NCBI GenBank assembly: GCA_964447285.1
Contig: CAYURO010000014.1
Location: 43,841-107,840, forward strand
Origin: CAJBNH01 sp964447285
GTDB lineage: Bacteria > Myxococcota_A > UBA9042
Direction of reading: 5' to 3'
DNA: 64,000 nt
Shown here: piece by piece, positions 58,271 to 64,000 of the stretch
How positions within the stretch are numbered: the first letter of the stretch is position 1
How the letters are laid out: the number at the start of each line of letters is the position of its first letter
Notes under the pieces: model-generated
What the model was told of the DNA's origin: nothing
Databases searched by the model: none
What the model saw: only the letters and a program-made list of their open reading frames with translations
Program-made: the position numbers and the translations under genes

Positions 58271-59491
58271 ATGTTGATTGTTCACGCCGAGCAGACAGAT
58301 CGCGGGTTGGTTCGCCCCCGCAACGAAGACGCCCTGCTGGCGGACCCCTTGCATCAGGTGTTCGCGGTCTTTGATGGTGTGGGCGGACAAGCCGGCGGCG
58401 CCGAGGCGAGCAAGATCGCGGCCAATCAGCTCGCGACAGTCGTCGGAGCGCACCGAGATTTGCTCGAGTCGTTTGCCGCCGGCCACGTGTCCGTGCACGA
58501 GCTGGCCGACTTGCTCGAGACTGCCATCCACCAGGCAAGCGCGGCCATCCAACGCCACAGCCGCGAACACACTGAGCTCATCGGCATGGCCACAACCGCC
58601 GCTGTGCTCTTGATTTCGGGCAGCCACGCGTTCGTCGCCCATGTGGGGGACTCCCGTGTCTACCTGTTGCGCCAGGGCGTGCTGCATCCGCTAACCGAAG
58701 ACCACCGCGTCATGAGCGACCTGCGCCGCCGCGGGCGTGCCCCCGAGGGACACATTGGTCAGGTCTTTCAGGACGCTTTGACCCGCGCCTTGGGCGTGCT
58801 GAACTCGGCACGCGCCGACCTGCTGGACCTCGAGACGTTGCCAGGCGACCGATTCGTGCTCTGCACCGACGGCGTGCACGGCGTGCTCGAGGACGAGACG
58901 CTGCTGGCTCTGCTGACCACCAAGGAGCCCGACGACGCCGTCCTGCGCGTCATGCAGGCGACTCATGAGGGCGGTGCTCCGGACAATGCGACGCTGGTCG
59001 TGGTCGACGTTCGCGACGACGACACGGCCGAGCGAGCCCAGCGGGTCCGCCGCCAGCTCGAGGCGCTGCATGGTGTGACGGTCTTTCGCTACCTTCCGTT
59101 CGCCGACTTGGTGCGGGTGGCCGGAATTGCCAGCGAACGCGAGCTGAAGGCCGGCGACGATGTGTTCCTTGAGGGAGAGCTGGGCGAGAGTCTGTTCGTG
59201 ATCCTGAGCGGTCGCGCATCGGTCCTGAAGAGCGGCATCGAGATCGCCCGGCTGGTTCCCGGCGGCCACTTCGGCGAGATGAGCCTGATCGAGCGCTCGC
59301 CCCGAACCGCCACCGTCCGGGCCACGACCCCGCTGTCTCTTCTCGTCATCGAACGGTCCAACTTCTTCGCGCTGCTGGGCGAGGAAGCCACCGCCGTCAA
59401 GCTCCTCTGGGGCCTGGTCCGCATGATGAACGCCCGCTTGCGCGCCACCAGCGACGAGCTGACGGCACTGAAGGTCACCCGCCTGCTGTAA
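58271..59491 (+). CDS. PP2C Ser/Thr phosphatase fused to a cNMP-binding domain, 406 aa
   Basis: Residues 1-235 are a PP2C phosphatase with metal-binding motifs RNEDALLAD, VFDGVGGQ, HVGDSRVYLLR, LCTDGVHG and GAPDNATLVVV. Residues about 275-395 are a cyclic-nucleotide-binding (CAP_ED) domain: VFLEGELGESLFVILSGRAS and PGGHFGEMSLIERSPRTATV, the phosphate-binding cassette with Gly-Glu and Arg. Nucleotide control of phosphatase activity is therefore likely. Start ATG 58271, two bases after the barrel gene. A second PP2C gene lies 1 kb downstream. The partner kinase is not in the window. Confidence 0.93.
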   Translation: MLIVHAEQTDRGLVRPRNEDALLADPLHQVFAVFDGVGGQAGGAEASKIAANQLATVVGAHRDLLESFAAGHVSVHELADLLETAIHQASAAIQRHSREHTELIGMATTAAVLLISGSHAFVAHVGDSRVYLLRQGVLHPLTEDHRVMSDLRRRGRAPEGHIGQVFQDALTRALGVLNSARADLLDLETLPGDRFVLCTDGVHGVLEDETLLALLTTKEPDDAVLRVMQATHEGGAPDNATLVVVDVRDDDTAERAQRVRRQLEALHGVTVFRYLPFADLVRVAGIASERELKAGDDVFLEGELGESLFVILSGRASVLKSGIEIARLVPGGHFGEMSLIERSPRTATVRATTPLSLLVIERSNFFALLGEEATAVKLLWGLVRMMNARLRATSDELTALKVTRLL

Positions 59492-59551
59492 CACACCCCG
59501 CCTGCTGTACCACGATGTGTCATCGCTCTGCTGCTCCCTGCTGAGGTTCCC

Positions 59552-60280
59552 ATGCGACGTGTGCCTTCTTTCGTGCTGCCTGCTGCCTTGCTGGGCCTGT
59601 CCGTGCTGGTCTCCTGCCAGCCGCCACCGCCACCACCGCCACGCCCTGCCCCTCCCGTTGCCACCTCGGCTGAGTCGGTGACGGAGTCGGTGGACCCTCA
59701 GGCCGTGCAGGCCAAGCGCTCCGACGGACTTCAGGGCGGCACGCTGCTCTTCCGCGACGACTTCGAGCGAGCTGAAGTGGGCCCCAACTGGACGGTCAAG
59801 CACACCGACGAATGGACGATCGAAGGCGGTCTGCTCAGGTCACACCGCGTCGACCCGGCCGAGTCACGCAACCAAGGGATCTGGCTGCAGAAGCCGCTGC
59901 CGGACAAGGCGCGCATCGTCTTCCAGGCCCGCTCACTCTCCCCTTCCGGCGACACCAAGTGCGAGGTCTTCGCCACGGAACAGTCCCACGAGGGCGGGTA
60001 CTCGATCATCTTCGGCGGCTGGAACAACACGATCAACACGATCGCCCGCAAGGGCGAGCACGAGACCACCCGTCGCGTGCAGTCCGCGCACATTCCCGTC
60101 GAGCCACAGCGCACCTACACATGGACGATCGTCCGCAACGACAACGTGGTGCGGTGGTACGTGGACGGCAAGTTCTTCCTGTCCTACGACGACGCAGACG
60201 CCGTACGCGGCCAGTGGTTCGGTTTCAACAACTGGCTGACCGACGTGCGCTTCGACAATCTCGAGGTGTACGCCCTATGA
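59552..60280 (+). CDS. Lipoprotein with LamG/DUF1080-like beta-sandwich, 242 aa
   Basis: The signal peptide MRRVPSFVLPAALLGLSVLV ends in lipobox VSC, followed by a Pro run (QPPPPPPPRPAPP). The domain at about residues 65-242 fits a concanavalin-like fold: TLLFRDDFERAEVGPNWTVK, WTIEGGLLRSHRV, ARIVFQARSLSPSGDTKCEV, YTWTIVRNDNVVRWYVDGKF and VRFDNLEVYAL. The layout matches family-16-like or 3-keto-disaccharide-hydrolase-type (DUF1080) carbohydrate-binding proteins. No catalytic pair is clear, so sugar binding is a better guess than hydrolysis. Confidence 0.78.
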   Translation: MRRVPSFVLPAALLGLSVLVSCQPPPPPPPRPAPPVATSAESVTESVDPQAVQAKRSDGLQGGTLLFRDDFERAEVGPNWTVKHTDEWTIEGGLLRSHRVDPAESRNQGIWLQKPLPDKARIVFQARSLSPSGDTKCEVFATEQSHEGGYSIIFGGWNNTINTIARKGEHETTRRVQSAHIPVEPQRTYTWTIVRNDNVVRWYVDGKFFLSYDDADAVRGQWFGFNNWLTDVRFDNLEVYAL

Positions 60281-60453
60281 CCGTGTCCCGTGCGTGCCTC
60301 CACTCCCCATAACCGTTCCGTGGATGCCGAGGTTGCGTTGACGGTCCAAGGTGCGGTCGTTATCCTCCGGTGCTGCCGCTGAGGTAGGTCCGAGGCGTCG
60401 AGCCCGACACCTGCCAAAGCCGACGACGCGACGAAGCGAATTGAAGGTGCTGA

Positions 60454-61227
60454 GTGGCCATCCGCTTGACGAGCTGTGGCGAGACCAACGTGGGCCGCAA
60501 GCGCACGCACAACGAGGACAATCTGCTCGTTTTCCCCGAGCGGAACCTGTTCGTTGTTGCGGACGGCATGGGCGGTCACGCGTGCGGCGAGGTTGCCAGT
60601 CAAATTGTCGTCGAGTACATGCGCGACTACTTTGGCCGCGCCTTGGGCGACCCCGAAGCGACCTGGCCGGGGCGTGAAGAACGCGGCCTGACCGAGTCCG
60701 AGAACATGCTCAACGCCGGCATCCGCTGGTGCAACTACTGCATTTGGGAAAAGGGCCACGCGGACAACCGCTTCAAGAACATGGGCACCACGGTCGTCGG
60801 CTTCCACATCGACGACGAATACGTGACGGTCGCCCACGTCGGTGACTCGCGCTGCTACCGCTTCCGCGCCGGCCACCTCGATCAGGTGACCGAAGACCAC
60901 TCGCTGCTGAACGACTACAAGCGCATGGCCGTCCTGACCCCGGAGGAAGAGGCCAATTTCCCTCACAAGAACATCATCGTGCGGGCGTGTGGCCTCAAGG
61001 AAGACGTCAAGGTCGACGTCCAGAAGCAAAAGCCGCTGGTCGGCGACATCTTCATGCTGTGCAGCGACGGCCTATCGGGAGAGGTCCCCGACGAGCAGAT
61101 CCGCGACATCATGGCCCGGGAGAATGGCGACCTGCAAACGATGGTCAGCCGCCTCATCCAGACGGCGTGCGAGAACGGCGGCAAGGACAATGTGACGTGC
61201 ATCGCGGTGCGGATCGAAGCCATCTAG
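60454..61227 (+). CDS. PP2C-type Ser/Thr phosphatase, 257 aa
   Basis: GTG 60454 is preceded by AAGG at six bases. A stand-alone PP2C domain with the full metal-site set: RTHNEDNLLVFPE, FVVADGMGGHACGEVASQI, GTTVVGFHIDDEYVTVAHVG, DSRCYRFRAGHLDQVTEDHS, MLCSDGLSGEVPDE and NGGKDNVTCIAVRIE. It acts on phospho-Ser/Thr proteins, probably opposing Hanks-type kinases, which are numerous in Myxococcota. It lacks the cNMP domain of the nearby paralogue. Confidence 0.93.
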   Translation: MAIRLTSCGETNVGRKRTHNEDNLLVFPERNLFVVADGMGGHACGEVASQIVVEYMRDYFGRALGDPEATWPGREERGLTESENMLNAGIRWCNYCIWEKGHADNRFKNMGTTVVGFHIDDEYVTVAHVGDSRCYRFRAGHLDQVTEDHSLLNDYKRMAVLTPEEEANFPHKNIIVRACGLKEDVKVDVQKQKPLVGDIFMLCSDGLSGEVPDEQIRDIMARENGDLQTMVSRLIQTACENGGKDNVTCIAVRIEAI

Positions 61228-61477
61228 CCCGTTCGTTGCGCCGTACGCCATGCCCGCGTTGTCGAGGGCCGGGTTCACGGGTGGGCCAGCGGTCACGACC
61301 TCTGCGAACCCCGAGTGAGTTCCTCTGCTGAGCCGCGCAACCACCCGATTGAAGACAAGCTTTCCATGCTGTTGCTGTCCGCAGCGGCGGTCGCGCAGGT
61401 GCACAAGCCGCTTGACGACTGCCGCGTCCAGCCGACCGGCATGAGGCCGCGACCGCCCAGCGTTTCCGGAGCCCGCC

Positions 61478-61684
61478 ATGCCACGCAGCCCATCGACCGC
61501 CGCTGAGTTGGAAGCCCGCTTGATGGAGATGGAATTGCGCTACATGGAACAGGCAGCCTTGGTCGAGACGCTGGACACCTTGGTTCGCGAGCAGGACCTG
61601 AGGGTCGACGCCTTGGAACGACGCATCGAGGCCCTGCTGGCCCAAGCCGAGAATGACGACGACCCCGACGGAGGACTGCGATGA
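61478..61684 (+). CDS. SlyX-like coiled-coil protein, 68 aa
   Basis: A short helical protein: ELEARLMEMELRYMEQAALV, ETLDTLVREQDLRVDALERR, ending in an acidic tail (ENDDDPDGGLR). The pattern LExRLxxLExRxxxQxxxIExLxxxVxxQ is that of SlyX. The function of SlyX is unsettled. The TGA overlaps the argH start (ATGA), so the two are translationally coupled. Confidence 0.75.
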   Translation: MPRSPSTAAELEARLMEMELRYMEQAALVETLDTLVREQDLRVDALERRIEALLAQAENDDDPDGGLR

Positions 61685-63138
61685 AGCCAGCCACCACCGA
61701 CCGCCTGTGGGGCGGGGGCTACACGGAAGCCACGCACCCGCTGGTGCAGGCGATGAACGCCTCCGTCTCGTTCGATCAGGCCTTGGCGCGAGAGGACCTG
61801 ATCGGCTCGACGGCCCACGCCACGATGCTGCGCGACCAGGGATTGCTCACCGAGGACGACTACCAAGCGATTCTTGGCGGCTTGCAGCTGCTGCTCGCAG
61901 AGGTCGAGTCTGGCAGCTTTGTCTGGAGTGAGGCACGCGAAGACGTCCACATGAACCTGGAAGCGACACTGCGTGACCGCATCGGTGCCCCAGCGGGACG
62001 CCTGCATACCGCCCGGTCCCGCAACGATCAGGTGGCGCTGGACGAGCGGCTGTGGCTGCGTCGGAGGGTGGCGGAGATCGGCGCGAGCCTCGCCAATCTG
62101 ATCCACGTCCTGGCCGACTTGGCGACCCGACACGCAGACTGGCCCATGTGCGGCTACACCCACCTGCAACGCGCCCAACCGGTGACGCTGGGGCACCACC
62201 TGCTCGCACACGCGGAGGCTCTGGTGCGGGACGCGCAGCGACTGCTGGACCTGCAGCGCCGCAACGACGCCTGCCCGCTGGGGTCGGGTGCGCTGGCAGG
62301 CACGACGCTGCCCATTGACCGCGAGAAGGTCGCTCAGCTGCTGGGCTTTTCGTCGCTGACCCGCAATTCCCTCGACGCGGTTTCGGATCGCGACCATCTG
62401 GTCGAGGCGATGGCCGCGGCCGCGCTGGGCGCCGTCCACCTCAGCCGGCTGGGCGAGGAGCTGGTCCTGTTCGCCACCGCCGAGTTCGGCTACGTGCGCT
62501 TGCCCGACGCGTTTACGACCGGCTCGTCGCTGATGCCGCAGAAGAAGAATCCGGACATCGCAGAGCTGGTGCGCGGCAAGGCGGGACGGGTGATCGGCGA
62601 CCTGATGGGGCTGCTGGTCACGCTAAAGGGACTGCCGCTTGCGTACAACAAGGACCTGCAAGAGGACAAGGAACGCCTCTTCGACGCCTTGGACACCTGG
62701 GATGCGTGCTTGCGGGTGACGGCCGACATGATCGCGGCGGCGCAGTGGCAGCGAAAGGCCTTGCTGGATGCGCTGGACCGCGGCTTCCTGCTGGCCACGG
62801 ACCTGGCCGACGCACTTGTCGAGGCTGGGGTGCCGTTCCGCGAGGCTCACGAGCGCGTGGCTTCCTTGGTGGCGGACCTGAGCCGCAGGGGGCGGACTTT
62901 CGCCTCTGAGGGGCCGCGCGCCGTCGCCAAGGCACTGGGCGTGGGCGAAGACGCCGTCGCTCCTCGTCTGGACGTGCGCAAGTCTCTGGAGCGTCGCGAT
63001 CTTCCTGGCGCCCCTCACCCCACCCGCGTGCGCCGCGAAGCCCGGCAGATGGTCGCCCGCGGCCGCAAGCTGGGGGTCCAAGCGGCGGAGTGGAACCGGC
63101 CGTGTCCGGCCGAGGTTCTGCTGCAAGCCGACCGCTGA
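61681..63138 (+). CDS. argH: Argininosuccinate lyase, 485 aa
   Basis: It makes arginine and fumarate from argininosuccinate, the last step of arginine synthesis. The family (fumarase/aspartase superfamily) signature GSSLMPQKKNPDIAELVRGK is intact with its catalytic Ser loop. Other landmarks are TDRLWGGGYTEATHPLVQAM, EDVHMNLEATLRDRIG, LHTARSRNDQVALDERLWLR, GYTHLQRAQPVTLGHHLLAH and the LPLAYNKDLQEDKERLFD segment. The length is normal (about 460-490). It is coupled to the SlyX-like gene. Confidence 0.96.
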   Translation: MKPATTDRLWGGGYTEATHPLVQAMNASVSFDQALAREDLIGSTAHATMLRDQGLLTEDDYQAILGGLQLLLAEVESGSFVWSEAREDVHMNLEATLRDRIGAPAGRLHTARSRNDQVALDERLWLRRRVAEIGASLANLIHVLADLATRHADWPMCGYTHLQRAQPVTLGHHLLAHAEALVRDAQRLLDLQRRNDACPLGSGALAGTTLPIDREKVAQLLGFSSLTRNSLDAVSDRDHLVEAMAAAALGAVHLSRLGEELVLFATAEFGYVRLPDAFTTGSSLMPQKKNPDIAELVRGKAGRVIGDLMGLLVTLKGLPLAYNKDLQEDKERLFDALDTWDACLRVTADMIAAAQWQRKALLDALDRGFLLATDLADALVEAGVPFREAHERVASLVADLSRRGRTFASEGPRAVAKALGVGEDAVAPRLDVRKSLERRDLPGAPHPTRVRREARQMVARGRKLGVQAAEWNRPCPAEVLLQADR

Positions 63139-63201
63139 GTCCTCGCGCGACTCCGCGACGCCCCGATTTCTGGCGAAACTGCCGACCGCTGCAAACGGCG
63201 A

Positions 63202-63234
63202 AAGCCCGGCCCCCTGAGTTGGGGAGCCGGGCTT
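63202..63234. terminator. GC-rich hairpin terminator between convergent genes
   Basis: AAGCCCGGCCCCC (63202-63214) pairs with GGGG-A-GCCGGGCTT (63221-63234), a 13-bp stem with one bulged A and a six-base loop. It lies 64 bp after the argH stop and 32 bp after the end of the minus-strand gene at the right edge. A TTT follows on the minus strand only. It probably stops transcription from both sides. Confidence 0.75.
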
Positions 63235-63265
63235 CCGCGTCGTTACAGGAACCCGGGAGGGCTGA

Positions 63266-64000
63266 TCACTGGGTCCAGTCGCCCGTCGCCGTGTCCAGGT
63301 CGTCGACGAACTGCAGACCGTTCGGCAGGTTCAGACTGCTATTGTAGAAGCCGAACACGTTCATGCGCGAGTTATGCCACTCAGACGATGACGGCACGCC
63401 GAAGATCACTGTGTTCACCTTCTGAGCGGGGATGGTCAGGGTCGGGGCCGCGGTGCAGGTGTTGCCACCGCAGTCTCCGGTCCACTTGCTCGAACCGTTC
63501 ACGGCGATGCTCGCCATCTCTGCCCACCCCTGATAGGCGGTGAAGTAGATGTAGGGCGTCCAGTTGATCGCGTTGGCCGTGTTGTTGGCGATGCGGAACA
63601 GCGCGAGGGTGACGCGTCCGTTGGTCGAGCCGTACTTGCGATAGACGGTCGACGTGATCATCGCGTTGGGTCCGAACCAGCCCTTCCGAGTGAAGAGGCT
63701 GCGAATCGCGTCCTTGTTGGCCGACAGGCTTGCCACGTTGGCGTTGCCGTCCGTCCAGGCAGAGGGGTTGACTCCGGCAAACATGTTCGCGTCGTTCTGG
63801 AACACCCAGCCGCCGTGGTTGTCGCCAAAGGTGTCGAACGTAATCCAGCGGTAGGTGCGGGACGGTGCCGCTGCGACGACGGGCTTATTCGGCTGAACGA
63901 TCTCGCCCTCGACAATCAGATCGCCGGCGATGCGAATCCTCTTGTTGGACAGCGTCTGCAGGTTCACCGACCACTTCACCACCTGACCGTCCGTCGTGTT
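63266..64000 (-). CDS. Unidentified protein, 5' end outside the window (244 codons present)
   Basis: The frame is open to the right edge, so only the C-terminal part is visible. It is rich in Asn, Thr, Gly and aromatic residues (YRWITFDTFGDNHGGWVFQN, NDANMFAGVNPSAWTDGNAN, VTLALFRIANNTANAINWTP) with short beta strands. It has one CGGNTC pair and the ending GLQFVDDLDTATGDWTQ. A segment KRIRIAGDLIVEGEIVQ resembles a right-handed beta-helix turn. An exported or surface-exposed protein is likely. I recognise no family, and no signal peptide is in view. Confidence 0.65.
   Translation of the reverse strand, partial: NTTDGQVVKWSVNLQTLSNKRIRIAGDLIVEGEIVQPNKPVVAAAPSRTYRWITFDTFGDNHGGWVFQNDANMFAGVNPSAWTDGNANVASLSANKDAIRSLFTRKGWFGPNAMITSTVYRKYGSTNGRVTLALFRIANNTANAINWTPYIYFTAYQGWAEMASIAVNGSSKWTGDCGGNTCTAAPTLTIPAQKVNTVIFGVPSSSEWHNSRMNVFGFYNSSLNLPNGLQFVDDLDTATGDWTQ

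Overview
The window looks like chromosomal DNA from a GC-rich member of the Myxococcota (formerly Deltaproteobacteria). The case rests on two surface proteins that end in a MYXO-CTERM-like tail (a GGGGC or GGSGC motif, a hydrophobic helix, then a basic tail), on many exported lipoproteins with long Cys-rich repeat arrays, on long antisense open frames typical of GC-rich DNA, and on the [4Fe-4S]-type PurF with the small PurL/PurQ/PurS set. The genus cannot be read from the sequence. I see no rRNA, insertion sequence, prophage or CRISPR array. One tRNA (Leu, CAA) is present.

Layout. 1-5.1 kb: cell-surface and lipoprotein genes, including a MYXO-CTERM protein and a CAP-domain lipoprotein. 5.1-11.1 kb: a 1465-aa double activase/dehydratase-like iron-sulfur protein and an exported phospholipase D-like protein. 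11.2-16.6 kb: an acyltransferase, then a nitric-oxide response unit. In that unit a RIC-type iron-sulfur repair protein diverges from NorR. The gap between them holds a near-consensus sigma-54 promoter and three GT-N7-AC sites. The norR frame runs without a stop into a Cys-rich lipoprotein, and a nitroreductase converges on the end. 17-28.6 kb: a second MYXO-CTERM protein behind an 18-bp tandem repeat, purF, a radical SAM gene coupled to an LTA-synthase-like membrane sulfatase, a large vWFA lipoprotein, a DTW-domain protein with an exonuclease-like tail, and an LRR protein.

28.7-33.1 kb: a molybdenum cluster on the minus strand, two MoSto (molybdenum storage) subunits followed by modA, modB and modC. 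This links oxyanion uptake to cytoplasmic storage. 33.3-45.4 kb: purL, an alpha/beta hydrolase, a polytopic TPR protein, an aldehyde dehydrogenase with a NifX-like protein, purQ-purS, a PEGA lipoprotein and a two-TM channel with two RCK-like domains. 45.6-49.2 kb: a replication-flavoured group (an unknown protein, a DnaC-like ATPase, a membrane protein), then a 586-bp gene-free stretch rich in GATC and palindromes, then a sigma region-4-like protein.

49.3-55.1 kb: purH-purD, a zinc-ribbon/GYF-like membrane protein, a TlpA-like thioredoxin, a low-molecular-weight phosphatase and a small membrane protein. 55.4-64 kb: a LysM/MepA-like murein endopeptidase with a Lys/Ala-rich segment, tRNA-Leu, an outer-membrane barrel, two PP2C phosphatases (one fused to a cNMP-binding domain), a LamG-like lipoprotein, a SlyX-like protein overlapping argH, and an unidentified exported-looking protein that runs off the right edge.

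Six purine genes (purF, purL, purQ, purS, purH, purD) are spread over about 34 kb in four places rather than in one operon. The best leads are the NO-response locus, the Mo storage/transport operon and the GATC-rich region next to the helicase-loader-like gene.
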